A stretch of 64,000 nucleotides of DNA from Trebonia sp963767685 (GCA_963767685.1 CAVYEZ010000005.1:1488001-1552000), one strand, 5' to 3'; shown: positions 52,791 through 62,195, counted from the first letter of the stretch. Program-made: numbers and translations. Notes: generated by a model not told the origin, from the letters alone.

Positions 52791-53321
52791 GTGAGCAGAA
52801 TTGCGTACGTCTCGGGGAGGCTGGGGGCGGGGAAGAGTAGCCTTGCCGCGCCGCTGGCGGCGGAGCTCGGGTATTCGCTGGTGACGAAGGACCTGATCAA
52901 GGAGACACTGCACGACGCCCTGTACGTGGCGGGCGACGGCGAGATCGACGAGGCATGGTCGCGGCGGCTTGGCGCTGCGTCGTTTGGGCTGCTGTGGGTG
53001 CTCGCGGCCCGCGCGGGCGACATGGTGATCGAGGCCAACTTCCACCCGCACAGTGAGTTGGAGTTGGACAAGCTGCGTGGCCTCGGCGACCGCACCATTG
53101 AGGTGCACTGCGCGTGCCCGGCCGAGGTCGCGGTCGCCCGCTACAACGCCCGGCTAAGGCACGAGGTCCACTGGCTGAAGACGGCGATGCTGACCACGAT
53201 GGACAGATACGACCGGCCGGTCGGCATCGGCTCGCTGATCACCGTGGACACAACCGGGCCGGTCGACGTCGCGTCCGTCGCCGCCGAAGTCCGCCGCCTG
53301 CACGCCAGCCGAACAGGCTGA
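52791..53321 (+). CDS. P-loop kinase-like ATPase
   Basis: The 176-residue protein has Walker A VSGRLGAGKSSLAAPLAAEL and an adenylate-kinase/shikimate-kinase-like layout (VIEANFHPH, VHCACPAEVAVARYNAR, a lid-like region, then ITVDTTGPVDVASVAAEV). Such small kinases phosphorylate nucleosides, sugars or antibiotics. GTG 52791. The substrate is unknown. Confidence 0.78.
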   Translation: MSRIAYVSGRLGAGKSSLAAPLAAELGYSLVTKDLIKETLHDALYVAGDGEIDEAWSRRLGAASFGLLWVLAARAGDMVIEANFHPHSELELDKLRGLGDRTIEVHCACPAEVAVARYNARLRHEVHWLKTAMLTTMDRYDRPVGIGSLITVDTTGPVDVASVAAEVRRLHASRTG

Positions 53322-53800
53322 CCTCCCCGGCGGCGGGCGCGCACCCCCCAATGCCATGGGCGTTAGCGTGAAGTTGCGCGCGGCGGGTTCTTGCCTGCGT
53401 GACGCCGGGTCGCTGCCGCTGGCTGGTGGCGTGCTGGCGCAGTTCGGCGGGCGGCGGGCGAGGCTCGTGCCGGAGAGATTGCCTGGGGCCTGTCTTGACC
53501 CGCAGGAGCCTGTTGTGTCTTTGAACCCTGTCGTGCCTGGTGCCGGCGGTGCCTTCGCGGAGGACGGGCTGATAGCCGCGGTCCGGCCGGCGGACGCGCG
53601 ATTACATGCATGAGTTGGCCCTAGCCCTAATTTCGAAAGCAGGGCCAGATCCCTAAGTTCTCTCTGAATCGGATATTTCGGATTTGCGGGGAAGGGAAGA
53701 GTAACCGACAGGCAAGTATGCGTTCCTGATGGATGATTATTTATTGGAGTAGTATTCGATTAGTAGAGCTTGTAGTGAGCGTCATCGAACGGAGAATGTG
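53322..53800. other. Intergenic region, no confident gene
   Basis: An 85-codon plus-strand frame (53356-53613) has no ribosome site or recognisable motif, so I do not call it a gene. Bases 53640-53790 are clearly AT-rich compared with the surroundings and probably hold the promoter of the DUF222/HNH gene. Confidence 0.45.
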
Positions 53801-55963
53801 ATGGGGTGGCAGCCGGGAGCGGGTGACGGAGCGGGCGCGAGCCCGGACCGCGACCCCGGCGTGCCCGATGGAGAGCTTCCGGCGCGCGACCCGCGGCTGT
53901 GCGTGTTCGCCGGGGACGGTCGGCAGGGCGCGCCGCCGTCGGGCGCCCTGGCGTTGCTGGCCGATGAGGTGTCCGGGCTGGGGCGGCGCTGCTTCGGGGC
54001 GACAGGCAACGAGCTGGCCGGGCTGTTGCGGGCCTGGACGGCGGTCGAGTCGTGGGCCGCCGCGGCGAAGCTGGGCGTGATCGCCGAGCTGATCCGCCGC
54101 GACGACGCTCCGCCCGGCACCAGCCGTCACGGGGACCTGCCCGATGACTGGTCGGCATCGCTGCGCCACGAACTTGCCGCTGCGCTTTCCTGCTCCACCC
54201 AGTCCGCGGAGAAGACCGCGTGGCTGGCGTGGCAACTGCAGGCGCGGCTTCGCGGCATTGGCGCCCGGCTTAACGACGGCACCCTCACTCTCGCCAAGGC
54301 CCGCGCGGTCATCGAGACGTTCCAGTACCTGACCGACGCTGACGCGGCGCGGGCCGAGGCGCTGATCCTCGGCCAGCTGGTCGGCAAGACCTACCCCCAG
54401 GTGATGCGACTGGCCGAGCAGGCCGCGCTGACCGTCGACCCTGACCTGGCTGCCCGGCGGCGGGAGCAGGCGCAGCAGAGGGACGCGCGGGTTATCCTGT
54501 TCCGCGAGCAGCAGGGCACCGCCGGGCTGTCCGGGCGCGACCTGCCGCCCGATGAGGCACTGGCCGCGATGGCGAACGTGAACGCCCGCGCCCAGCAGTA
54601 CGAAGAATCGGGCGCGTTCGGCGATACCCGGTTGGATGTGCTGCGCGCGTACGCCTACCTGGATCTGCTGAACGGTGTGGCCGCCGGAGACCGGGTCGCC
54701 TGTGCCGAAGCGCAGGACGATGCCGCCGACGCCGCCGAGGCACTGGGCTGGGCCGAAGCGAGGGCGGCACGGGCCACGGGGGCCACGGCCGGGACTGGCG
54801 CGCAGGTGAGGACCGAGGCAAGGACCAGTGACACGGCCCAGTCTCTCTCCGAGGCCGACACGGGCGCCGCAGTCCGCGTGAACACGCGCGAGCGCCCGGG
54901 CGACGAGTGCGTTGATAGCCGCTCGTCCGGCGGCTGCGCAGGCAGCGGTCCCGACGCTACCGGCGCCTGCGGCAGCAGAGATGCCCGGGAGTGCTGCGAC
55001 GACACCGTTGCCTCCGCCCGCCGAGGTCACGGTGGTGACGGAGAGCCAGGGCGTGATGACCCAGATGACGATGGTACCGCCGGCGGCCCCGGCCCCCGGA
55101 GACCCGGTCCCGGCGGCCCCACCCCTAAGCCGGGCGTCCCGGCAGCCAGGCGGGCGCTCCAAGCGCGGCCGCCCGACTTCGTCGTCCCCTTGGCCACGCT
55201 GCTCGGCCTGGCCCAGCGGCCCGGCGAGATCCACGGGTTCGGCATGCTCGACCCTGCCCTAGCGCGCGACCTGGCCGCCGCCGCGGCCCGCAGCCCGTCC
55301 ACACAGGTGTGCATCACCGTCACCAGCCCAGAGGGGTACGCCGTAGGACACGGCTGCGCACGACAGGACCGCGCCTCCTCGGCGGGCCAGGCAGCCGCTC
55401 CGCCCGGCACCGTCCGCGGCGAGTTCCCCGCCCGGCTCAACCTCACCATCCCGGCCACCATTCTCACCGCCCTCACCATTGACGGCCGCGACGGCACCTC
55501 GTGGGCGCTCACCCTCCGCTGCAACTCCGGCCCACCCGGCGAGGAAATTCCACCAGGCAGGGCGGGCCCGGACGGATACGGCAGCTGGACGCTCACCGTT
55601 CCCGGCGGCCGGCGGTTCACCGTGCGCCTCGACCCGATACCCGTTCATGACTGCGACCACCGCTACGAGTCCCACGGCTACCAACCCAGTGACCGGCTCC
55701 GCCACCTGGTCCAGGTCCGCGACGGCGCCTGCACCTTCCCGCCTTGTAGCAGGCACGCCCGTGAGTCCGACTTCGAGCATGCCCAGCCCTACGACAAAGG
55801 CGGGAAGACCTGCGCGTGCAACGCCGGCGCGCGCAGCCGCGCCTGCCACCGGGTCAAGCAGTCACGCGGCTGGACGGTCACCCAGCCCAAGCCAGGCTGG
55901 CACCAGTGGCAGACTCCGGCCGGGCGCGTCTATGTCCAAGAACCCTGGCGATACCCGGCCTGA
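53801..55963 (+). CDS. DUF222 and HNH endonuclease domain protein (13E12-type)
   Basis: The 720-residue protein has an N-terminal DUF222 domain (EVSGLGRRCFGATGNELAGL; AAKLGVIAELIRR) and a long Ala/Gly/Asp-rich linker (about residues 300-450). A C-terminal HNH domain has CTFPPCSRHARESDFEHAQ, then PYDKGGKT and CHRVKQSRGW. Actinobacterial genomes carry many copies; they are suspected mobile or phage-related nucleases. ATG 53801 has GGAG upstream; GTG 53798 is an alternative. Confidence 0.88.
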   Translation: MGWQPGAGDGAGASPDRDPGVPDGELPARDPRLCVFAGDGRQGAPPSGALALLADEVSGLGRRCFGATGNELAGLLRAWTAVESWAAAAKLGVIAELIRRDDAPPGTSRHGDLPDDWSASLRHELAAALSCSTQSAEKTAWLAWQLQARLRGIGARLNDGTLTLAKARAVIETFQYLTDADAARAEALILGQLVGKTYPQVMRLAEQAALTVDPDLAARRREQAQQRDARVILFREQQGTAGLSGRDLPPDEALAAMANVNARAQQYEESGAFGDTRLDVLRAYAYLDLLNGVAAGDRVACAEAQDDAADAAEALGWAEARAARATGATAGTGAQVRTEARTSDTAQSLSEADTGAAVRVNTRERPGDECVDSRSSGGCAGSGPDATGACGSRDARECCDDTVASARRGHGGDGEPGRDDPDDDGTAGGPGPRRPGPGGPTPKPGVPAARRALQARPPDFVVPLATLLGLAQRPGEIHGFGMLDPALARDLAAAAARSPSTQVCITVTSPEGYAVGHGCARQDRASSAGQAAAPPGTVRGEFPARLNLTIPATILTALTIDGRDGTSWALTLRCNSGPPGEEIPPGRAGPDGYGSWTLTVPGGRRFTVRLDPIPVHDCDHRYESHGYQPSDRLRHLVQVRDGACTFPPCSRHARESDFEHAQPYDKGGKTCACNAGARSRACHRVKQSRGWTVTQPKPGWHQWQTPAGRVYVQEPWRYPA

Positions 55964-55995
55964 CCGGCCTGACCGGCTGTTCAGGCGGGGGTGGC

Positions 55996-56814
55996 TTAGG
56001 CGAGGAACTCGCGGGCGCCGCGGAGCCGGGTGGTCAGACGGTCCTGGGTCCTGGTGCAGTCAAGGCGGACGTCGGAACCGCCGGAGAGGTTCGCGGCCGT
56101 CCGCGGGCCGGCGGGCAGCGCGGCCCCGTCCAGGCCGTCCCTGGCCGCGACCAGCAGGCCGAGCTCGTAGCGGCTGACGGCGTCGGGGCCGGCCACGTGG
56201 CGGACCCCTGACCGTGGCGCGGCCGCGAGTTCGAGCAGGGCCGAGGCCAGGTCGGTGATGTGCACCGGGCACTTCACGTCGTCGGTGAAGAGGACGCCGG
56301 ACCGGGTGCCGGCCGCCAGCGCGTGTACCAGCTTCTCGTGCGGCGAGTCGCCGTCGCCGATGATCAGCGAGGTCCTGGCGATGACGGCGGCCGGGATGAT
56401 GGCCTTGACAGCGGTTTCGGCCGCGGCCTTGGCCGCCCCGTACGGCGTCACCGGGTCGGGCAGGCACCGCTCGTCGTAGCCGGGCGCGGCGCCGGAGAAG
56501 ACCGCGTCGCTTGACACGTGCACGAGCCGCGCCCCGGCCGCGGCCGCGGCGAGGGCGACGTGGGCCGCGCCGTCGGCCGTGGTCTCCCAGTCCGAGTACT
56601 GATAGGCGGCATTGATGATGGCGTCGGGCCGGGCATCCAGGGCCAGCGCCGCGACCTCCGCGGGGCGCCGGATGTCGACCGGGCGCCAGTCCGCGCCGGG
56701 GACTAGGGGGACGTGCGCGTGGCGGGTAGCGATGACCTCGTGCCCGGCGAGCCGGGCCTGGTGGGTGAGCGTTCGCCCGAGGTAGCCGCTGCCGCCGATG
56801 ACCAGGAGGCGCAC
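55996..56814 (-). CDS. dTDP-4-dehydrorhamnose reductase-like SDR
   Basis: The 272-residue extended SDR of the RmlD type has MRLLVIGGSGYLGRTLTHQA, VDIRRPAEV, AIINAAYQYSDWE, HVSSDAVFSG and TPYGAAKAAAE with the catalytic Tyr-Lys. It would reduce an NDP-keto-sugar or a related substrate. No sugar biosynthesis genes are adjacent. It ends the group SRPBCC-SDR. Confidence 0.83.
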   Translation of the reverse strand: MRLLVIGGSGYLGRTLTHQARLAGHEVIATRHAHVPLVPGADWRPVDIRRPAEVAALALDARPDAIINAAYQYSDWETTADGAAHVALAAAAAGARLVHVSSDAVFSGAAPGYDERCLPDPVTPYGAAKAAAETAVKAIIPAAVIARTSLIIGDGDSPHEKLVHALAAGTRSGVLFTDDVKCPVHITDLASALLELAAAPRSGVRHVAGPDAVSRYELGLLVAARDGLDGAALPAGPRTAANLSGGSDVRLDCTRTQDRLTTRLRGAREFLA

Positions 56815-56822
56815 GGAGCCGG

Positions 56823-57281
56823 TCAGGTGGACTCGGCGAGCGCGGCGAGGCGCTCGAGCGAGGCCAGCAGGCGGCCCTGAGTGGTGGACTTAGCGCGCGG
56901 CAGGCGGTTCCTGTCGGTGAGCAGCGTCCAGTCGTAGGTGTGGGTGACCAGCGTCCGCGCGTCGCCGAGCGGCTCAAGTTCCCACCGCCACAGGTGGCCC
57001 GGCTGGCGGCGGCCCACCTCGGACGGGTGCCAGGCGATGCGGCGGGCCTCTTCGAACTCGACCACGTGGTTCTCGCGGACGGACCCCGTGGTGAGCGTCG
57101 TCCGGAACACGTCACCCGCCTGGCGGACCCGCTGGCCCGCGTCCGCCTCGCTCAGGTTGTCGTTGCCGTCCCAGCGGGGCTGCTGCGCCGGGTCGGCGAT
57201 CAACTCGAAGATCCGTTCCGGGGTGGCCGCGATCTCCCGGCTCGCGCTGACCACGCGCGGCGCGTCCTGCTCGGCAGTCAT
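56823..57281 (-). CDS. SRPBCC/polyketide-cyclase-like protein
   Basis: The 152-residue START-like protein has VVSASREIAATPERIFELIA, DPAQQPRWDGN and THTYDWTLLTDRNRLPRAKS. The fold has a deep ligand cavity; members bind lipids or assist cyclisation. ATG 57281. It is 8 bp from the SDR gene and likely in one operon. Confidence 0.83.
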   Translation of the reverse strand: MTAEQDAPRVVSASREIAATPERIFELIADPAQQPRWDGNDNLSEADAGQRVRQAGDVFRTTLTTGSVRENHVVEFEEARRIAWHPSEVGRRQPGHLWRWELEPLGDARTLVTHTYDWTLLTDRNRLPRAKSTTQGRLLASLERLAALAEST

Positions 57282-57307
57282 TGCCACATGGTAGCGAGGC
57301 CGGCGCG

Positions 57308-57973
57308 CTAGCCGACGGGCAGGCGGCGGGCCGCGGCGGCGGCCGCCTCGTGGGCGGCGGCCAGGTCGGCGCGGCTGCGGTCGAGCTGCGGCGCCAGGGC
57401 GGGGACGGTCTCCGCGAGCGTCAGGCTCGTGGTGATCACCTCGACGGACATGCCCAGGGCGGTGCCGAGGATGAGCTCGAGCATGGGGACCGCATGGTCC
57501 CAGCCGTCCGTGGGCGAGCCCGCGTCGTAGGACGCGCCGCGGCTGGAGACGATGACCGCGGGGCGTCCCGCCAGGGGCTGGGTCGGAGCGTCGACGAACG
57601 GCGCGGTCCGGCCCGGGACGTGGACGTGGTCGATCCACGTCTTGAGTGACGACGGCACCGAGTAGTTGTACAGCGGTGCGCCCACCAGCAGGACGTCGGC
57701 GCCGAGCAGCTCGCCGATGAGCTCGTCTTGCAGTGCCTCCGCCCTCGCGAGCGCGGCCGCGTCCACCGAGGCGGCCCCCGCCGGCCGCAGTTGCGGCGGC
57801 CAGTGCAGAACGGCGTCCGCCAGGTGCGGCAGCGGCTCACGGTACAGGTCCCGGTAGGTGAAGGAGTACTCGGGACCCCGGCCGCGCCACGCGTCGGCGA
57901 AGGTGGCGGTGATCTCCCTGGAACGAGAGTTCTTCATTGACGCGGCAGAGTCCAGATGCAGCAGATGAGGCAC
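57308..57973 (-). CDS. azoR: FMN-dependent NADH azoreductase
   Basis: The 221-residue flavodoxin-like quinone reductase of the AzoR/AcpD type has HLLHLDSAASMKNSRSREI, ADVLLVGAPLYNYSVPSSLK and VIVSSRGASYDAGSPTDGWD. It would reduce quinones or azo dyes with NADH. It precedes the SRPBCC gene on the same strand. Confidence 0.87.
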   Translation of the reverse strand: MPHLLHLDSAASMKNSRSREITATFADAWRGRGPEYSFTYRDLYREPLPHLADAVLHWPPQLRPAGAASVDAAALARAEALQDELIGELLGADVLLVGAPLYNYSVPSSLKTWIDHVHVPGRTAPFVDAPTQPLAGRPAVIVSSRGASYDAGSPTDGWDHAVPMLELILGTALGMSVEVITTSLTLAETVPALAPQLDRSRADLAAAHEAAAAAARRLPVG

Positions 57974-58022
57974 GGGACCATGCTAGACGCGGACCGCCGA
58001 CTCGGGCGACGCCCCGGCCGCG

Positions 58023-59063
58023 TCAGGCCCCGGCCGGCTCGGCCCCGGCCGGCTGCGACAGCAGGCGGCTCAGCCAGTCGCGCTGGGCGGCCACCGCGGC
58101 GCGGGACACCGCGGCCTGCGGGACGGCACCGGTAAAGCCGTGGAAACCGCCCGGCCAGACGTGCAGCTCCGCCGCGCCGCCCGCCTGCCAGATCCTGCTG
58201 GCGTAGGCGACGTCCTCGTCCCTGAAAGTCTCCGCCGAGCCCACGTCGACGAAAGCGGGCGGCAGTCCCGACAGGTTCGACGCCCGGGCGGGCGCGGCGT
58301 ACGGTGACACGTCGGGGCCGCCGCGCGCGTCGCCGAGCAGCGCCGTCCAGCCGACTTCGTTGGCCGCGCGGTCCCAGATCCCCACGCCCGCCATCTGCCG
58401 CGCGGACGGCGACTCGTTGCGGTCGTCGAGCATCGGGCAGCCGAGAAGCTGGCCGAGGAGCGCGGGCGCGCCGCGGTCCCGGGCGAGCAGGGCCACCGCC
58501 GCCGCGAGCCCGCCGCCGGCGCTGACGCCGCTCACGATCACCCGCGCCGGATCGACGCCGAGCTCGGCGGCGTGCGCCACCGTCCAGCACAGGCCCGCGT
58601 AACAGTCTTCGACCGGCCCCGGGTGCGGGGTCTCGGGCGCGAGCCGGTACTCCACCGACACGACGGCCAGCTTGAGCCGTTCGGCGTGGTCAAGCACGCC
58701 GAGCAGGCCGCCAGTGCGGTTGCTGCCGAAGATCATCCCGCCGCCGTGGATGAAGTAGAGGCAGCCGACCGGGGCGGAGACGTCGGCCGGGCGGCAGATC
58801 AGCAGCGGGACGCCGGGCGCGCCGGCCGGGCCGGGCACGCGCTCGGTGCGCACCGCGAACGCCCCTCCGCGCAGCAGGTCCTCGTCCGTGGGCACCGGGT
58901 ACGGCGGGGGCGCCTGGCGGATCAGCGGGATGTTCTCCAGGGTGAAGGCGGGGCGGCCAGCCGCCGCCGTGAGGTCGAGCGCGGGGCGCAGCTCGGCGTC
59001 GAACGGGGGCGGCGGCCCCACCGGGGCAGCCTCTGGGCCTGCAGTCGCCGGGATCGCGGTCAC
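58023..59063 (-). CDS. Alpha/beta-hydrolase, hormone-sensitive-lipase family
   Basis: The 346-residue esterase has the oxyanion motif YFIHGGGMIFGSN, YRLAPETPHPG and an intact nucleophile VIVSGVSAGGGLAAAVALL. The catalytic Asp lies in LPPAFVDVGSAETFRDED and the His in WPGGFHGF. It is the intact counterpart to the degenerate hydrolase domain at 40649. Confidence 0.88.
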   Translation of the reverse strand: MTAIPATAGPEAAPVGPPPPFDAELRPALDLTAAAGRPAFTLENIPLIRQAPPPYPVPTDEDLLRGGAFAVRTERVPGPAGAPGVPLLICRPADVSAPVGCLYFIHGGGMIFGSNRTGGLLGVLDHAERLKLAVVSVEYRLAPETPHPGPVEDCYAGLCWTVAHAAELGVDPARVIVSGVSAGGGLAAAVALLARDRGAPALLGQLLGCPMLDDRNESPSARQMAGVGIWDRAANEVGWTALLGDARGGPDVSPYAAPARASNLSGLPPAFVDVGSAETFRDEDVAYASRIWQAGGAAELHVWPGGFHGFTGAVPQAAVSRAAVAAQRDWLSRLLSQPAGAEPAGA

Positions 59064-59129
59064 GCGGGCTCCTTCCTTGCCGACTGGTCGATGACATCAG
59101 GTGCGGTCCGGCGCGTCAACGGCGGGTGT

Positions 59130-60110
59130 CTAGCCCCCCGCAAGGGTCCTTGACCACGTCTGGGCGTTCATCCGCTGCCCGAACGCCTCCTCCCGGTGCT
59201 CGCTGTCCAGCGTGAACCCGGCCGCCTGGTAGGTCCGGCGCGCGGCCGCGAGCTGGTCGTAGGTGAGCAGGACAATGTCCGTGTAGCCGGCCTGGCGGGC
59301 GAAGTCCAGGCAGTGGGCCACCAGCCTGCCGCCGAGGCCGATGCCGCGGGCCCAGGGCTCCACCAGCAGCAACCGGAGCCTGGCGGTCGTCTCGCGGCCC
59401 GGCTTGCCTGCCGGGCCGACGTCGGGCACGCAGAAGACCGACCCCGCCGGCACGCCGTTCACCTCGGCAATCCAGCCTTCCGCGCGTCCCCGGGCGCCGT
59501 CGCGGAGGGCAGGGAACTCGGCGATGATCCCGGCGCAGAAGTCCTCGAAGCTGCCGTCCCAGCCGAACTCGGCCGCGTACACGGTGCCGTGCCGCTGCAG
59601 CACCCAGCCCAGGTCGCCGACGGCGAGGGGGCGGAGCGTCACGCTGCGCTGGCCGGGCGGGCTGAGGACCTCGGTGATCACCCGCATGGCGTCGAGCAGC
59701 CGGCCGCAGTCGACGCCGCCGAGCAGGGCGCCGATCTGCACGGCGGCGCGCTCGTCGAGCTGGGCCACGGCGCCGCGCCCCGCGTCCGTCGCGCGGATCT
59801 CCTGGCGGCGCGCGTCCGTCGCCGACTTGTGCCGCGTCGCCAGCCCATCGGACTCGAACCGGCTCAGCACCCGGCTGAGGTAGCCCGCGTCGATGTCGAG
59901 CGCCTGGCGCAGCCAGGACACCTCGACGGTGCCGTGCTTTGCGATCTCGTAAAGCAGCCGGCTCTCGGTGAGCGTGTACGGGGTGTCCAGGTACATGTCG
60001 GGCAGCACGCCGATGACGTTGGTGTAGAAGCGGTTGAACGCGCGGACCTGGGTCACCTGGGCCTGTGTGGGACCGGTGGTTCCGGGGGCGGCGGTCACCT
60101 GACTGGTCAT
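59130..60110 (-). CDS. MarR regulator fused to GNAT acetyltransferase
   Basis: The 326-residue protein has an N-terminal MarR winged helix (ESRLLYEIAKHGTVEVSWLR, LDIDAGYLSRVLSRFESDGL). A C-terminal GNAT domain has the acetyl-CoA loop VEPWARGIGLGGRLVAHCL and YQAAGFTLDSE. Such fusions join DNA binding and acetyl transfer in one chain. ATG 60110 follows GGAGGAG. A 39-bp perfect palindrome lies 16 bp upstream, likely its own operator. It is downstream of the EamA transporter. Confidence 0.9.
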   Translation of the reverse strand: MTSQVTAAPGTTGPTQAQVTQVRAFNRFYTNVIGVLPDMYLDTPYTLTESRLLYEIAKHGTVEVSWLRQALDIDAGYLSRVLSRFESDGLATRHKSATDARRQEIRATDAGRGAVAQLDERAAVQIGALLGGVDCGRLLDAMRVITEVLSPPGQRSVTLRPLAVGDLGWVLQRHGTVYAAEFGWDGSFEDFCAGIIAEFPALRDGARGRAEGWIAEVNGVPAGSVFCVPDVGPAGKPGRETTARLRLLLVEPWARGIGLGGRLVAHCLDFARQAGYTDIVLLTYDQLAAARRTYQAAGFTLDSEHREEAFGQRMNAQTWSRTLAGG

Positions 60111-60125
60111 GAGGCTCCTCCAGAT

Positions 60126-60164
60126 CGTTGACTGGGTCAAGGATAATCCTTGACCCAGTCAACG
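60126..60164. promoter_or_regulatory. 39-bp perfect palindrome, MarR operator candidate
   Basis: CGTTGACTGGGTCAAGGAT (60126-60144) and ATCCTTGACCCAGTCAACG (60146-60164) are perfect 19-bp arms around one base. It lies 16 bp upstream of the MarR-GNAT start and overlaps the last codons of the transporter gene. Either an operator or a hairpin between the two genes is possible; a 1-nt spacer favours DNA binding. Confidence 0.72.
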
Positions 60165-61148
60165 GCAATGGCCGGCGCTCCGGTCGGGCCGGTCGGGCCG
60201 GTCGGGCCGGTCGGGCCGGTCGCGCCGTGGGGCGGGCGGGGCGGACACCGTGACGGCGTTGACGGTCACGATGACGGCGATCGCGAGCCAGTCCACGGGG
60301 CCAAGCGACTGGCCGAGGATGACGAGGCCGGTCAGCGCGGCGAAGACGGGATTCACGCTCATGAACAACGCGTAGAATCTGGCGGGCACCCGGCGCAGCG
60401 CCAGCACGTCGCAGACCATGGGCACGGCGGAGCTGAGCAGGCCGGCCGCCGCCGCGTGGCCGAGCGCGGCCTGGGTGAGCGGCCGCGCGGCCAGCACCCA
60501 GATGCCGACCGGCACGTAGAGCAGGGCCGACAGGCCGGCGGCGGCGGCAGGCCCTTGCGCCCCCGGCACCCGCGCGCCCACCGCCCGGTTCACCAGGATG
60601 TAGCCGGCCCAGCAGGCCGCCGCCAGCAGCGCCAGCGCGATCCCCGCGTAATCGGTGGACGGCCGCGGCCGGGCGAGCACGACGACGGCGGCGCCGGCCA
60701 GCAAGGCGCAGCCGAGGTCACGGGCGCGGCGGGAGGCGAGCAGCGCCACCGCCAGCGGGCCGAGGAACTCGAGCGTCACCGCGAGGCCGAGCCCGATCCG
60801 GTCGATCGCGGTGTAGAGCGACAGGTTCATCGTCGCGAAGACCAGCGCGAGCGCGAGCACGGGCCGCCACTGCGCGCGGGTAAACGACGCGTACCGGGGG
60901 CGGACGCCGGCTAGCAGCAGGGCGGCGGCCACCCACTGGCGCACCGCCACCACGCCGACCGGACCGAGGGCGGAAAAGGCGAGCGCGGCGGTCGCGGCGC
61001 CAACCTGGCTGGCGGCGGCGCTGCCGGTCATCAGCCCGATGCCGGCGAGCCGGTCAACCGCGCCGGACGGCACCGGCCCGCCGGACGGCACCGGCCCGCC
61101 GGCCTGACCGGCCCCGGCGGGCGGGGAAACCCGCGAGGAAAGCGTCAT
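60159..61148 (-). CDS. EamA/DMT family transporter
   Basis: The 329-residue membrane protein of the drug/metabolite transporter type has ten hydrophobic segments in two EamA halves (ATAALAFSALGPVGVVAV; LAVTLEFLGPLAVALLAS; RVPARFYALFMSVNPVFAAL; DWLAIAVIVTVNAVTV). It likely exports a small metabolite. ATG 61148. It is divergent from the LysR gene, its probable regulator. Its C-terminus ends in an RPD repeat coded by 9-bp tandem repeats. Confidence 0.88.
   Translation of the reverse strand: MTLSSRVSPPAGAGQAGGPVPSGGPVPSGAVDRLAGIGLMTGSAAASQVGAATAALAFSALGPVGVVAVRQWVAAALLLAGVRPRYASFTRAQWRPVLALALVFATMNLSLYTAIDRIGLGLAVTLEFLGPLAVALLASRRARDLGCALLAGAAVVVLARPRPSTDYAGIALALLAAACWAGYILVNRAVGARVPGAQGPAAAAGLSALLYVPVGIWVLAARPLTQAALGHAAAAGLLSSAVPMVCDVLALRRVPARFYALFMSVNPVFAALTGLVILGQSLGPVDWLAIAVIVTVNAVTVSAPPAPRRDRPDRPDRPDRPDRSAGHCR
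60182..60226 (-). repeat. 9-bp tandem repeat at the transporter 3' end
   Basis: Four perfect and one imperfect copies of GGTCGGGCC encode the repeated RPD tail after the last membrane segment. Slippage here would change tail length without a frameshift. Confidence 0.8.
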
Positions 61149-61170
61149 GACAGCAGGCTGCACGTGGAGG

Positions 61171-61195
61171 CATCCATACGCAAAATGCATGGATG
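61171..61195. promoter_or_regulatory. LysR-type operator candidate
   Basis: CATCCAT (61171-61177) and ATGGATG (61189-61195) form an inverted repeat with an 11-bp spacer in the short divergent region between the transporter and LysR genes. This suits LysR binding. Confidence 0.5.
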
Positions 61196-61217
61196 GCACC
61201 GGCTATACGCTGAACGC

Positions 61218-62138
61218 ATGGATCTTGAGCTGCGGCACCTGCGCTGCCTGGTCGCGATCGCGGATACCGGGACGTTCACCGACGCGGGAATCGAGCTCGG
61301 CATCTCGCAGGCCGCGGTGTCAAGGAACCTGATCGCGCTGGAACGGGTGCTTGGCGTCCGCCTGCTGCACCGCACGAGCAGGACCGTCACGCCAACCACG
61401 GCGGGCGTGCACGTGCTCGCCCAGGCCAGGCAGATCCTCGCCGCCGCGGCGAACCTGGTCAGCGAGGCGACCACCGGGCACACCGCGCTGCGCATCGGGC
61501 ACGCCTGGGCGGCGATGGGCCGTCATACCAGGGAGTTCCAGCGCCGCTGGGCCACCGCCCACCCGGAGACCGAGCTGCAGCTGATCCGGGTCAACTCCCC
61601 CACCGGCGGGCTCGCCGAGGGACTGTGCGACGTCGCGGTGCTGCGGGCCGCTCCCGCCGGCGACCGGTTCGACATGGTGGTCGTCGGCTGGGAGCGCCGG
61701 TACCTCGCCCTCGCGGCCGACGACCCGTGGGCGCGACGCCGGTCCGTCGGGCTGGCGGAGGTGACGCGGCGCACCGTGCTGATCGACCGGCGCACCGGGA
61801 CGACGACTCCCGACCTGTGGCCGGCCGGCGGCCGGCCACCGCTGCGCGACACCAGGGACATCGACGACTGGCTCGCGATCATCGCGGCGGGCGGCGGCGT
61901 CGGCGTCACGCCGGAGGGCACCACCAGCCAGTACCGGCGCGACGGCGTGGTCTTCCGGCCGCTGCGGGACGCGCCGCCCATCGCCGTCCACCTCATCTGG
62001 CGCCGCCACGACCCGCACCCGGCGACGTTCGCCGCCGTCGCGCTGCTCACCGAGCTCTACCGAGGCACGAGGAGAGCCATGGTGCGAGGACCGGCGGAAT
62101 CCCGCGTGCCAAAGAGCGCGCCCCTGCTCCCGGACTGA
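61218..62138 (+). CDS. LysR family transcriptional regulator
   Basis: The 306-residue LysR protein has an N-terminal helix-turn-helix (LRHLRCLVAIADTGTFTDAG, IELGISQAAVSRNLIALERV) and a periplasmic-binding-like sensor domain (LRIGHAWAAMGRH; LWPAGGRPPLRDTRDIDDW). ATG 61218. Divergent placement points to control of the EamA transporter. Confidence 0.9.
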   Translation: MDLELRHLRCLVAIADTGTFTDAGIELGISQAAVSRNLIALERVLGVRLLHRTSRTVTPTTAGVHVLAQARQILAAAANLVSEATTGHTALRIGHAWAAMGRHTREFQRRWATAHPETELQLIRVNSPTGGLAEGLCDVAVLRAAPAGDRFDMVVVGWERRYLALAADDPWARRRSVGLAEVTRRTVLIDRRTGTTTPDLWPAGGRPPLRDTRDIDDWLAIIAAGGGVGVTPEGTTSQYRRDGVVFRPLRDAPPIAVHLIWRRHDPHPATFAAVALLTELYRGTRRAMVRGPAESRVPKSAPLLPD

Positions 62139-62195
62139 GGAGCGAGGGGGCCCCCCGTGAGCCGAAGGGCGCGCCCCTGTCCTCGGACTGAGGAG
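62116..62195. repeat. Direct repeat after the LysR gene
   Basis: Two 27-bp near-copies (62116-62142 and 62169-62195, three mismatches) start GCGCGCCCCTG and end CGGACTGAGGAG. The first contains the LysR stop codon. The rest of the gap to 62385 is purine-rich with no gene. Confidence 0.6.

Noticed and set aside
53356..53613. Small plus-strand frame of 85 codons
   Set aside because: No ribosome site, no recognisable motif and an equally long minus frame; not enough to call a gene.
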